Positions 33,901 through 43,996 of a stretch of DNA of 64,000 nt are shown here, one piece after another. Position 1 is the first letter of the stretch. Every line of letters begins with the position of its first letter. The DNA comes from Strongylocentrotus purpuratus (taxonomy: Eukaryota; Echinodermata; Echinoidea; Camarodonta; Strongylocentrotidae): contig NW_022145611.1 of NCBI RefSeq assembly GCF_000002235.5, forward strand, positions 2,966,754-3,030,753, written 5' to 3'. The notes below the pieces were generated by a model. The model saw only the letters and a list, made by a program, of their open reading frames with translations. It was not told where the DNA came from and did no database searches. A program made the position numbers and the translations under genes.

Positions 33901-36900
33901 CAAGACATTTATTATGCATGCATTCAAGCATTATACGTATTCAAAATGTTGCCAAACAAGTAACAAAGGAGAAGGAAAATCAATTGAGTTTTGTTCAGAG
34001 TATTGTGCCTATTAAGTAGTTCTGCCAAAAATGTGGAAACTATGTAGGGATGTACTTCTTGTCCTGTCATCGATGTACATGTAACCTTAGCTTTGAAGAT
34101 GACAAAATACACTAATTATGATACTTGCGTAGATGTTTGAATGGTTTGCTGTATATTATTATCGGGTATCGAGGCAAACAAAATTATATATGTACATATA
34201 TCAGGGAATAATTTTCCTCAAATTTTTTGATTAGCAATTTCAGGCGATGGATAAATATTTCAAATGAAATTCTGTACATTTCTATGGAAGAAAACTGCTA
34301 CACAAAAGATATTTTGTATAGCAGTCATGCAAAAATGCATAGCAAATTGCGATGCGATACCAGGAAAATTATTCCCTGTATATATTGGAAAAGGTATGAC
34401 AAAGAAGATGAGAAAGCTACAGTAGCCAAAAACTTGAGAGGCTCCCCACATTGGTTGGTCCATCTGAAGATTATAAATTTGAATATACTACCTAAAAACC
34501 ACATTCAGATGTTTACATTACATATGCTTATAACATTTTGAGATAAATCTGAAAACTCTTTTTCACCAATTTCAGGTTTTCTGGCGCAAAGTGCTGCCAC
34601 TGAAGGAACGGGTACAGTGAAATCAACTTGCTCCCCAGGAACTCAACAGACGAGAACTCCAGGTCAAGGTGGTACCCGAGTAAGATCAGCCATCAGGTCA
34701 CAAGGCAAGCGTCCACGTCCACCTCCAACAACACCCAGACATTTGAAGAAGACAAAACAGAGCAGTACCCCAGTCTGTCCACCTTTGTCGCCTGTGTCCA
34801 GTCAAAAGTCCTCACTTTCAATCTCTCCAAAATGTACACCCTGTCACACTATGAAGTTTCCCAGGGTGTCACTGTCTCCAACGTATGAATGGGGAGATTC
34901 ACGGCCTGGTAGTTCCCAGCAACCAATTGTTGGCAATTACAGAGAATTGCTACCAAAGTTAGATTGCTACGTAGCCCTGGAACCCCCATCCAAAAACAGG
35001 TATTGTCCAAACCTCAGCATGCCATCTCTTTCTCCAGCTGCCAGCTCATCCAGGAAGCGCAAGAGTAGTAATAAGTTGAAATGTAAGAAGGCCAGGAAAT
35101 TAGACCTCAATTCATGTAACCTCCCAACTGAGACTGAGATGAAAGAGACATCTTCATCCAAAGGGAAAGGTGATGTCCTTCAATCTTCTCATGAAAATGT
35201 GTCTACACCTTCCGAGATTGATGCTTCTAGTGTAAATGGCAAAGAATCAGCTGTGAAGCTGAGCTGGGGTAGCAGATTGCTCGGTTCAGTTGGATCTTTC
35301 CTTTGGAGGAGGTCACCATCAAAAGCATCAGACAGCTCAGAAGTAAGTCAGGACAGAAGAGCCACTTGCAATAATAGTAATGGCATTCAGAAATCAACCT
35401 CATCACAAAAACAACATACACATGGTTCAAAGGTACCTTCGTCCAGTTTTGAGTCTCAGGAATCTCTTCCAAAATGCAACTCTCCTGTAGCACTTTCTGA
35501 CGAGATAAAGGCACAAATAATCCCAGTAACCTCTGAAAATATTCCAGTCAAAACAAAGAACATGTTACATGATCTTACATCATGGAAGGATGATACCACG
35601 TGGAAAGAAGCAAAGCAAGATCTTGCTCATTTGTTTCAGGTCGATGGCAGGGCTACAAGGAGTGCCTTGAAGAATGTTGGGAAGACACCATCTAAACCTA
35701 CAGGAGAGGAAAGAAAAGGCAGTTGTATCAACAGAGATGAAATCCCTCAGAAACCACATCTTCCCGAAGATAAACCCTGTGATACCAAGAGCGCATTATC
35801 CAACAGCCATCATCATGTCTATTCTCATCAAAAGTCCAACTCTCCTGTAGCACTCTCTGACGAGATAAAGGCACAAATAATCCCAGTAACCTATGAGAAC
35901 ATGCCATCCAAAAGAAAGAACCTGTTACATGATCTTACATCATGGAAGGATGATACCACTTGGAAAGAAGCGAAGCAAGAACTTGCACATCTCTTTCAGG
36001 TCGATGGCAGGGCTACAAGGAGTGCTTTGAAGAAAGATGGGACAACACCAACAACAAAAATGGTAAATGAGAGAAAAGCACACTGTACTGATAGTGTTAA
36101 CATCACTCAGAAACCACTTGTTTCCCTCCAAACAATATCTGATGTACAGTGCTCAGTATCTACCAACCTGGAGTCCCCTGCTGATTCTCCTCTAGATTCT
36201 GATTCTCCTGTATCCTTTTCAGAGGACAAAGAGACACGTGTCATCTCATTGCCCACTGAAAACCTGACACGCAAAGGGAAATACCTGCTGAATGATCTGA
36301 CATCATGGAAGGATGATACAACCTGGAAAGAAGCAAAGCAAGATCTGGCTTATTTGTATCAGGTTGATGGCAGGGCTACAAGGAGTGCCTTGAAGAAAGA
36401 TGGGACACAGTTAGCAGATACTACAGCTCCTAGCTCTTCAACCAAAAAGAAGAGAAAGTTTGAACTTCTTCATTCACCATCTCTTCCTCTGCATCAACCA
36501 GGGCATACACTCAGCGATCCGATCAATGGTCTATGGGCCAGCCCAAAAGCATCAAATAATGCAATAATTCGTGAGAAAGTTGTCAGGAATAAAGTACCAT
36601 CATCCAATGAATCTTCCACCAAAGGATCTTGTCAGATTCCCAATGACAAGCAGATAAATGAAAGACAAGAACAGTCTTTACATACAGAGGTAGAGAAGCC
36701 TGCAAATATCAACACATTGTCAGCTGGCACAAAAAAACTTCATGCACTTACTTCATGGAAGGATGATATGACATGGAAAGAAGCGAAAGGAGATCTTGCC
36801 ATCCTTTCCCAAGTTGATGGGAGGACAACAAGAAGTGTCATTCACAAAGATGTAGAGACTAAATCCAGCTCAGTAACAAACAAAACTTCCACAGGCTTTG

Positions 36901-39900
36901 AAATGCTGAGTACTTCGCTTCTGACCTCATTAAAGAAAAGTGAACAAGTAGACCAGACACATGATGATGCAATTGAAACGGGCTACGATGACTTTGGAGA
37001 AGCAATCAAGCGAAAATCAAGGAAAAGTTTATTGGAGGTCTTTTGCTTGGATGATTATACAAATTCCTCCAAGTTAGATTCCTCAGATTCCTCCAATTTA
37101 GATGACAGTGAGAGTAAATCAAGTGTGCACGATGTAGAGAGGCATATCCTGCTGCTCGATCGATCATCACAAACAACAGCTACTATAGAGGACGCTGAGG
37201 CTTACGTTGCATCAATGGGACTCCATTACAAAGAACCATGTAATGTACCTCCTACATTAAAACAAGACAGCAACTTCAGAAGTGGATACACACAGACATA
37301 CAATATGAGATATGAAACTCACCTCACAGAGCCTACTTCAAGCAAGGTCCAAAGTGTTGCAAATGAAGTGAATTGTTTCAATGGAGAACTTACAGAAATG
37401 CCTGAAATGAGTGATGGTGAAATCACACCACAGAAAGACAACTGCCTGTCAAAAAGAAGCAAAAAAGCACTTTCATTTTCAGAGAAGAAACCTAAGGAAG
37501 CTAGAGTAACTATAGCACAGGCAGTGAATGTGAGACGTTCATACAGCTGTAAGAAAGGTTCACAAAGAAGACAACATTTACGCTCTTCACCCTCGTCACA
37601 TGCTGCTATATCTTCACTTCCTCTTGTAAAGAAACCAAGGCAGGCCTCTGAATCCCCAGAGTTATCAACTCATCAAGATAGAGAGAGAGATCATCACGGA
37701 CACTTTGTGCCATATTTGAAGGAAATCAACTCACTAAAGGTAAGCACACATGCTGGAAATAGTAAGCAGTCCTGTGTCTCTCATTCCAATCAAGCTGAAG
37801 TAGTGGAATGCAGCAAGAGTCCTGTCAACCAAGTAAAAACAGATGCAGTCATACAACCCAATGAGAGAACACAACATCTACAGTCATTCCATGGAAAGAT
37901 GCCTCACAAGAAAGAAAGTGATGACCTTGATCAAGGGTTACAAACAGGAAAAGGGTACATAGGGCATCATATGGAACAACCATCTGCATTGCACATTTCA
38001 GGTGATATATTGCCAAGAATGATATCGCAAAGGAAGAGTCATTCTGGTTCTTGTTCCCACTCTGGATGCGTGGTACACTCCCAAGAAGGTTCACCGAAAG
38101 GAGAAATCAAAGAACCATGTCACTCTCTTATATCAGCTGATGAGCAGCAAGTAGACTCCACTCCACAGGTATCAGCAATGCCTTCAGCAATACTTACAGA
38201 TACAAGTGATCAACTGATGAACAGAGATGTATCAGCTGGGTTCAAAAGTACAGAAGCAGTGTCTGAAACTGCAAACATGTGCAGAAGTTTGCTGGATGAG
38301 GTACTCACAAATGCATTTAAACAATCCAAATGTCGAGGTAAAAGAACACATTGGGAAATTTTAAAATCATGGCCAAAAGATGGTTTGTGGAAGGAGGCAA
38401 TTGATGATGTTCAGATGCTGTTAAATGCTGAAGAAAGGATCACCAGAAGCAGTAGAAAGGAACCAAAGCATATGCATCCATCAGAAAGTCCATCATTGGC
38501 TAAAGCAAAGACAGAACTTGGCTCTTCCACCAATATTGTTCAGCCAATTCCTACACTCAACGTGCGGAAGAGGAAGTACTGCTGTTCACACATGCGAAGC
38601 CCCTGGAAATCTCCACTAAGGAGCAAATCTATCACCCACACAACATCCACTGAATCTGAAGGGCCTCAGGAGTTCTCAACACCGTTCAGGAATAGGTCAC
38701 ATCCTGCCACACATGAGAAATCAGATGGTGAAGAAGCACATGTATCCCCAAGTAATGATTCCAAATGGCTAAAGAGTACCTCAGAAGCAAATGTTAATAT
38801 TACTCCTTCAAGTATGAGAAAGGTGTGGAAGCCAAGAGTTCATTCAAGTGTTAAAACTGATAAACAAGATGGCAGAATTGATATCTCATGGTCCCGTTCA
38901 AAGAAATCGGGTATGCCCAAACTACATTCTGCTGCAATAAGAAATGTAGAAGCAAACAAAGAATTTCAGGAATGCAGAGCAAAAAAGATGGGAAGGCCTA
39001 GAAAGCACCTTACTCATATAGTTACTTTTGGTATGCCCAAACTGCATTCTAATGCAAAAAGAAATGTAGAAGCAAACAAGAAATTTCAGGAATACAGAGC
39101 AAAAAAGATGGGAAGGCCTAGAAAGCAAGTTTCTCATAGAGTTAAGCCGGAAAAGAGAGGTAGTACATTCAAGCAAATGGTTGATACTTCTGTGACAAAG
39201 AAAAAGATGGGAAGGCCTCGAAAGCAAGTTGTTGATATCTCTGAATCAGAAGAGAGAGGGAGTACATGCAAGCAAATAGTTGATACTTCTGTGACAAAGA
39301 AAAAGATGGGAAGGCCTCGAAAGCAAGTTGTTGATATAGCTGAATCAGAAGAGAGAGGGAATACATGCAAGCAAATTGTTGATAGTTCTGTGACAAAGAA
39401 AAAGATGGGAAGGCCTCGAAAGCAAGTTGTTGATATAGCTGAATCAGAAGAGAGAGGGAATACATGCAAGCAAATTGTTGATACTTCTGTGACAAAGAAA
39501 AAGATGGGAAGGCCTCGAAAGCAAGTTGTTGATATCGCTGAATCAGAAGAGAGAGGGAGTACATGCAAGCAAATAGTTGATACTTCTGTGACAAAGAAAA
39601 AGATGGGAAGGCCTCGAAAGCAAGTTGTTGATATCTCTGAATCAGAAGAGAGAGGGAGTACATGCAAGCAAATAGTTGATACTTCTGTGACAAAGAAAAA
39701 GATGGGAAGGCCTCGAAAGCAAGTTGTTGATATCCCTGAATCAGAGAAAAGAGGTAGTCCAAGCAAGCAACTGGTTGATACTTCTGTGACAAAGAAAAAG
39801 ATGGGAAGGCCTCGAAAGCAAGTTGTTGATATCCCTGAATCAGAGAAAAGCGGTAGTCCAAGCAAGCAACTGGTTGATACTTCTGTGACAAAGAAAAAGA

Positions 39901-41558
39901 TGGGAAGGCCTCGAAAGCAAGTTGTTGATATCGCTGAATTAGAACAGAAAGGCAGTCCAAGCAAGCAACTGGTTAATACTTCTGAGACAAAGAAAAAGAT
40001 GGGAAGGCCTCGAAAGCAAGTTGTTGATATCCCTGAATCAGAACAGAAAGGTAGTCCAAGCAAGCAAATGGTTGATACTTCTGAGATGAAGAAAAAGGTA
40101 GGAAGGTCTAGGAAGTGCCCAGCTGATTCTTATGAGCAGGGAAATGATGAAAGCCCTCTAAAGCAACTACTTGATATTTCAGAGAAGAAAAAGAAGGAAA
40201 GGCCTTGGAATCATCCGATCGATACTCCTGAGCACAAGACAGACTGTGGTGAAACTACAAAATCACCAAAGAATGGAAAGCTCTCTGATGTGCAGCAATC
40301 GTGCCAAAGTGTTATTGACAATTCCAGAAGTATTAAGAAAGCCAGGAGGAGGTTAGAATCAAGTACAGCACCACCGCTATCTGTTGTAAGAGCAGAAGAT
40401 GACTTGTCGATCTGTTTCCTGGCCCGCCAAGAAGTCCAACAAGCTGGCAGAAGTGACACCTGCAATTCACCTACCCAGACAGATGCAACAGTTGAGGAAG
40501 TGGAGGCCTTTGTCACTTCAAAAGGGAAACTCTATTTGGAACCTATTTGGATGCCAAGACCACTTTACAAAAAGGAAACAACTTGTGATATGAGAACTCA
40601 GACTTACAACCTGAAATTATCACATTGTTTTGAAGATACATGCTCACCCATTTTTTGTGATAAACAGGAAGCAAAAGGACTATCTACAACTCAGAATAAA
40701 GTGAGAAGGATACGTAAAGCAAACAGATCACCTCCAACTCTTGAGAAAGTGATTAATTTTGACATCCTTCCAGCAGCCTCATCAATGATCACAAGTAACA
40801 TTCCTTGTGCAATGATAACTGACTGTTCATCTCAAACAGAAATCCAAGTGGAAGAAGTTGAATCTCATATCCAGGCCATGGGAGAATGGTATAGGGAACC
40901 TAGCATCATTGTGACAGGATCGCAGGAAAGCAGAGCAGAGGGCAAGACCAGTGTCAGAACACAGACATACAATATGAGCCTCCCTGAAAGAGAACTTCCA
41001 ACATTCAAGAGGAAATGGTCCAAGAGGGTACAAACTCACTTGAAATCAACACAGACGCTAGCCACATTGGAGGAAGTCAAGGCGTACATTGAAGCAAATA
41101 GAAACGTCTATACAGACCCAAACTATTCTACCACACAAAGCTACTTCTTGGTTGGCTCATCCCTAACTAGACACATACCCACACAAACATATTCTTTTGG
41201 TCTGGACGAGGTATCATCTGAAGAGTGTTCTAAGAATGAAGAGCAAACAAAGACTGAAGATATTACAAGCAAAGGGAATCCTGAAGAGACATCAGCTCAG
41301 GATGCTACAAAAAAGGCTCAGGATTCTTCAAGAGAAATTCTTGCCAAACCATTAATGAGCAAGTTTGTGAAAGAGAAAGAGCAGTTCAGTACCATTACCC
41401 ATCCACAAGAGAATTCCAAGCAGAATCCAGAGAAACCATGTGGAGCAGATGTTAAGGTCACTAGGAATGGTGTCTCCAACAAAATAAAGACAGATTCTAT
41501 CACTTCTGGACTCCAACCTAAGAAGCCAAACTGGTTCCGCTTGAAGCCCAAGAAGTGA
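24914..41558 (+). CDS. PHF7/G2E3-like PHD-RING protein with giant AT-hook C-terminal exon (nine coding exons, 2620 aa)
   Basis: Joining 24914-24953, 25156-25256, 26344-26445, 27277-27401, 28813-28981, 30036-30139, 31422-31538, 32957-33078 and 34576-41558 gives 7863 nt, one continuous frame. All introns are GT...AG with agreeing phases. Residues 15-130 form an extended PHD (CVFC, HYYC, CKYC, C...CHQIYHYGC, YCNKH). Residues 147-194 form a RING/PHD-like domain (CPIC...CC...WLHRDC...CAIC), and 235-287 a third zinc domain (C...CRC, CDLCG, CH..C, WACKDC). Order and wording match PHF7 and G2E3, histone-reading or ubiquitin-ligase proteins. The single last exon adds 2326 residues: five W-K-D-D repeats, eleven AT-hooks and four TQT repeats. 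It is likely nuclear. The start at 24,914 has a good context (aaaATGg), but an overlapping short uORF starts at 24,904. Confidence 0.9.
25156..25256 (+). CDS. PHF7-like exon 2: start of extended PHD
   Basis: Codes residues 15-47, CCVFCDSSEQ...AHYYCM. C16-x2-C19 and H43-x2-C46 are the first zinc ligands of the C2HC-type half of the extended PHD. Acceptor gtcag, donor GTAAGT; ends in phase 0. Confidence 0.93.
25412..25949. mobile_element. 538-bp TTAA-flanked element in intron 2
   Basis: Ends AGGTACTATGTCCC...TTTGCAG and the inverted complement, about 22 bp with one mismatch, flanked by TTAA at 25,408-25,411 and 25,950-25,953. A TTAA target is typical of piggyBac and Kolobok superfamilies. No transposase is visible; a 92-codon minus-strand ORF inside is not recognisable. 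Confidence 0.82.
26344..26445 (+). CDS. PHF7-like exon 3
   Basis: Codes residues 48-81, LFACGLSQRGESHEGIEGF... This is the G-L-x-Q-x-G...G-I-x-G-F-L-I-x-D-I segment that is highly characteristic of PHF7/G2E3 proteins between the two zinc clusters. Acceptor acttgcag, donor GTAAGT; phase 0 at both ends. Confidence 0.93.
26580..27055 (-). mobile_element. 3' fragment of a second LINE in intron 3
   Basis: The minus strand reads NSHKTISLYPVLMYGSETWTLAS...IPWTDKVSNEEVLRRAG, then GHITPKEGLENLAWTGK and GRRSRGRRRILW. This is the C-terminal tail that follows the RT domain in many invertebrate LINEs (the YGSETWTL ... WTDRVTNEEVL ... GRRSRGR family). It is truncated at its 5' end, antisense to the host gene, and bounded near 26,585 by a (CT)n tract that may be its simple-repeat tail. 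Confidence 0.82.
27277..27401 (+). CDS. PHF7-like exon 4: second half of extended PHD
   Basis: Codes residues 82-122 and two bases of Val123: KCKYCKKKGASVGC...CHQIYHYGCG. C83/C86, C95/C100 and H105/C108 are zinc ligands. Acceptor gtttag, donor GTAAGT. Confidence 0.94.
28011..28325 (+). mobile_element. tRNA-derived SINE in intron 4
   Basis: Contains an RNA polymerase III A box (tggtccagtgg, 28,021-28,031) and a B box (gggttcaatccc, 28,072-28,083) at tRNA-like spacing. A ~220-bp body follows, then a tail with gcgctatataaat and (att)n. A reverse, degraded copy lies at 30,190-30,505. Confidence 0.8.
28813..28981 (+). CDS. PHF7-like exon 5: end of PHD, start of RING-like domain
   Basis: Codes residues 124-179. 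YCNKHRPVQK closes the extended PHD. CPICMDNVE (C147/C150), TPCCKGSW (C167/C168) and LHRDC (H174/C177) open the RING/PHD-like domain that in PHF7 and G2E3 is linked to ubiquitin-ligase activity. Acceptor gtag, donor GTTAGT. Confidence 0.94.
28982..30035 (+). other. Intron 5, no further features
   Basis: Intronic sequence between coding exons 5 and 6. I see no repeat boundary, ORF or RNA gene. Confidence 0.6.
30036..30139 (+). CDS. PHF7-like exon 6
   Basis: Codes residues 180-213 plus two bases of Lys214: MQALSAGYFFRCAICNN... C191/C194 are the last ligand pair of the RING-like domain. FGIYLPEK matches the family's conserved G-I-x-I-P-E-K/R linker. Acceptor tccag, donor GTAAGT. Confidence 0.94.
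30190..30505 (-). mobile_element. Second copy of the SINE (reverse) in intron 6
   Basis: Read on the minus strand, agaggtgtcc...gaaggttgtaggttcgatcccc matches the head of the 28.0-kb SINE, with the A-box region partly lost. The body (ctcacggtgac, ccagggagtgg) and the (aat)n tail also match. Confidence 0.75.
30953..31082. repeat. Foldback (hairpin) element in intron 6
   Basis: Inner arms 30,978-31,014 and 31,019-31,055 (ctctagttgaaatt... and its complement) meet at agtgct. Outer arms caaatata..atgcact repeat the inversion. MITE-like. Confidence 0.7.
31244..31289. repeat. Short perfect hairpin in intron 6
   Basis: GTCATCCATGGTATAGT and its exact inverted complement, separated by about 12 bp. 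Confidence 0.7.
31422..31538 (+). CDS. PHF7-like exon 7
   Basis: Codes residues 215-252 plus two bases of Gly253: DADWE...YQELYERHNRCD...QCRCPRGRKYH. D-x-W-E and the C-D-V-x-x-C-x-C cluster are typical of the third zinc-binding region of PHF7. Acceptor gtcag, donor GTAAGA. Confidence 0.93.
31645..31712. repeat. Hairpin MITE with GGTGTTTCATAAAG arms in intron 7
   Basis: Left arm 31,645-31,674 (gggggtgtttcataaag..) and right arm 31,682-31,712 are inverted complements with one small gap. Nothing but the arms is present. Confidence 0.75.
31865..32380 (+). repeat. Tandem repeat, six copies of an 86-bp unit in intron 7
   Basis: Units start near 31,865, 31,951, 32,037, 32,123, 32,209 and 32,295 with the words atttgaagagggg...ccataataaaactctgaact...gaacgttgctcagc. 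Copies differ at only a few sites, so the array is young or homogenised. Confidence 0.92.
32957..33078 (+). CDS. PHF7-like exon 8: third zinc domain
   Basis: Codes residues 254-293 plus one base of Gly294: QWEIVLCDLCGSAGCHVSC...WACKDC. Ligands C260/C263, C268/H269, C272 and C284/C287. This exon ends the family-conserved module. Acceptor tttcag, donor GTAACA. Confidence 0.93.
33079..34575 (+). other. Intron 8 with a short tandem repeat
   Basis: AT-rich intron. At 33,798-33,860 four copies of a 14-17 bp unit (ggccaattggaagct) are joined. The patch near 33,178-33,245 looks faintly tRNA/SINE-like (tagctcagtcgat, agatcgaataca), but I do not call it. Nothing else seen. Confidence 0.55.
34576..41558 (+). 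CDS. PHF7-like exon 9: 6983-nt terminal exon with AT-hooks and novel repeats
   Basis: One uninterrupted frame from acceptor ttcag to TGA, residues 295-2620. Regions in order: Ser/Lys/Pro-rich basic sequence; four clear copies of LTSWKDDTTWKEAK with trailing DGRATRSALKK (about residues 624, 744, 865, 1016) and a degenerate fifth (about 1551); eleven GRPRK AT-hook cores plus one GRSRK (about 1762-2146), most in a 33-residue repeat; and four repeats of the type TQT...EEVEAYI...G..Y.EP, usually closed by RTQTYN (about 1156, 2259, 2378, 2452). AT-hooks bind the minor groove of AT-rich DNA. I do not recognise the WKDD or TQT repeats. The GTG at 34,617 is an internal codon. Confidence 0.92.
39139..40110 (+). 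repeat. 99-bp tandem repeat inside exon 9 (AT-hook array)
   Basis: Successive atgggaaggcctcgaaag cores are 99 bp apart (for example 39,207 and 39,306). Each unit codes 33 residues, of which KKKMGRPRKQVVDI is constant. Units are almost identical at the DNA level, including third positions, which points to recent unequal exchange. Long antisense ORFs here are shadows of the repeat. Confidence 0.93.
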
Positions 41559-43487
41559 TATTAAACAGGAGAGACATATGTATGTTTTCCTGAATTATCA
41601 GTTTGAGGATTGTTTCTCAATGCCAGCCTGCTAAGCTCAGCGGGATGTACAAACAAGGTGGATTTATTTATTTTTCTTATTTGGACTATCTTGTACGAAA
41701 ATATATATCTTTCATTAATCGCCACTGTCGTAATGGCTGCACGTATTTATTGAAACATTGTTGAAGTGTGAAAGACCACCACCGTACTGTTGTGTTACTT
41801 GTGTATCATGGATAGTGAACTGGTTTCATTTTTTCTGTGACTGCTGTATAGCTTAGTTGACAGTTAAGGAACAAAATTCACAGTAAGGCCTCATTCAGTT
41901 TTGACGTAAAATCATGGTATTTTTTAAAACAAATTATGACGTTAAGTGTAATACCATACCTCCAACCCTTACGAATAATCCAGAATATTCTGATTTTTCA
42001 AAATGTTGTGTTTTTTTTGGTTTTTTTTTGGTGCTTAAGCCAAATTAAGCTTGTTTTATCATATGCCACGATTTATGAGTGTTTGATTGCATCTGTTAAA
42101 TGGCTTCATGATCGAGCAGCAAATTTTTATTCGCTTTTTGGTACAGATTTACCGCGTGTTGCCAGTTACACTGCCACTGCAAGTGCGATTTCTTTATTTT
42201 CGAAGGCATACCGTGCTAAAAATTCCTAATTCTTATTTTTCGTATTACATGTACGTGTCACATTTCTGTATCTTAAAACACAGAGCTCTGTAAATACGCG
42301 CACGACCTTTGTTGCACGCAGTTGCCATTTATTTACACGTTTTTAAAAATGTGTTGTTTTGTTTGCGGCAGTTACCATGTCATATCTGAATGTTATATTA
42401 ATATTCCATGCTTTGAAAGATGAGCAAATAAAATTGCTTCTATACATGAGAAAAGTGGTTCGATCAAGCTGTATATTATTTCATTGATATGTGCAGGAAC
42501 AGTATTGCAGACTTTAAAGTTATGTGGTTATAATGTGTTATGTATAATATTTTGCAATGTTTGTTTATTTTTATCATGTTTGCAAATTTTTCTTCAGTTA
42601 TGATTGTACTCATTTTATACATTTATATTTATAGAAAGTCAGAAGTTTGGAGGTAATCTTTGCTCTTAAGGCAAGCAACATTTACATGCATTTAAAGTTG
42701 GTGAATATCGACCTCCAACTTACATAAAAGAAAACCTCGCCCAAAGGAATAAGTGTAAAGTATTCTGAAAAATGAGATGTATTCCAGCCCATTGATTATG
42801 TACAATATTCTTTTCGAAAATGTACAAGATATTCTTGGCATGGTGTGATGCCTTTGAGCATGTCATGGGCGCAGCCATCTTCTTGAAAATGTGACGTACC
42901 AGCTGAGATTGTACATGTATCATACACCAATCTTTTGTTGGAAAGACTTTTTAAATCAATAACAAAACCTTTACCCTTCAATGAGTAAAAAATCATAGCT
43001 GGGAAGATAGAAATTATATTTGTTGAAAATATATAAGAGGGGAACAATTGTAACTAATTCATCTAAAAATACTAGATTAGAGCACTTAACAAATCTATTT
43101 CATTCATGAGAAACCTACACCCTTGAAGAGCACCAACTTATTTATGCAATTTGCGTTCTGGAAACTGTAGTACAAAGGATGATAGCAGGTGAATGAAATG
43201 CTTCATCACCACACACACCTGGGAAGGAAGCATCCATAAATTTGAATAAATTTACTTGATAAACAACTTCACGTATAGTACGTCGCGTTATCAAGAAAAC
43301 GGCGATGCCCATGTCGTGCTGAGAAACTACATTAATTTCTTTTTAAAAGGTAATTTTAGTCACATTTTAATTTGCAAGTTTTCTGTTGAATATAGATATT
43401 GTTTTCCACTGCATAAATATTGAGTCTGGAAATGAAATAACATTTGGAGTGAAGCTGTCTATAAGCATGGACCCACTACGGTAATTT
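41559..43487 (+). other. 3' UTR and downstream region of the PHF7-like gene
   Basis: AT-rich, without ORFs of interest. A canonical AATAAA lies at 42,427-42,432, about 870 bp after the stop, and is a plausible polyadenylation signal. Further AATAAA words occur downstream (near 44,889 and 46,357), so longer 3' ends are possible. Confidence 0.45.
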
Positions 43488-43521
43488 TAATAATAATAGC
43501 TCGTTCTTATATAGCGCTTTA

Positions 43522-43612
43522 CAGGCGCGTATGCAGGATTTTTTCAGGGGGGGGTTAACATTTATAAATCGGGCCGAATATTTCGCAACGCCTCAGCCAG
43601 CCGCTGAATAAG

Positions 43613-43649
<37 letters not shown>

Positions 43650-43862
43650 CTCGAAATTTGAAAATTTGACATTTGGCTCCCTTGGGGGGGGGGGGGTAAG
43701 GTCACCTTTTTAGGTCAGCCATGAGAATAATTTTTTTTTTTAATAATTAAAAAAAGGAGAAAAAAAATCCAAAGGGTGGGGGGGGGGGGTTTACACAAAA
43801 AAAATAGCAAAGGGGAGGTTTAACCCCCCAAACCCCCCCCCCCCCACCTGTGTACGCGCCTG
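43522..43862. mobile_element. 341-bp hAT-like MITE with G/C runs
   Basis: Ends CAGGCGCGTA and TACGCGCCTG are inverted complements. The 8-bp duplication gcgcttta lies at 43,514-43,521 and 43,863-43,870. The interior is mostly long G-runs then C-runs. An 8-bp TSD and CAGG.. ends fit hAT. It is inserted into a SINE-tail-like sequence (tatatagcgctttacag, 43,488-43,521 continuing 43,863-43,970). Confidence 0.87.
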
Positions 43863-43996
43863 GCGCTTTACAGGACTGCCGGTCCTCTCAAAGTGTTTTA
43901 CGTATATTATTACCCCGATCATCAGATTCGGGCTTTTCAATAGTTTATCATGCTGTCAGTGTTAGTGGGTTTTTAAGGTACAGGTACTGTATTATA

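Noticed and set aside
34617-34619. GTG as the start of a separate 2313-residue protein
   Set aside because: The frame continues upstream to a good acceptor at 34,575 and joins exon 8 in phase.
39134-40063. Minus-strand ORFs of 263 and 309 codons
   Set aside because: Antisense shadows of the 99-bp AT-hook coding repeat.
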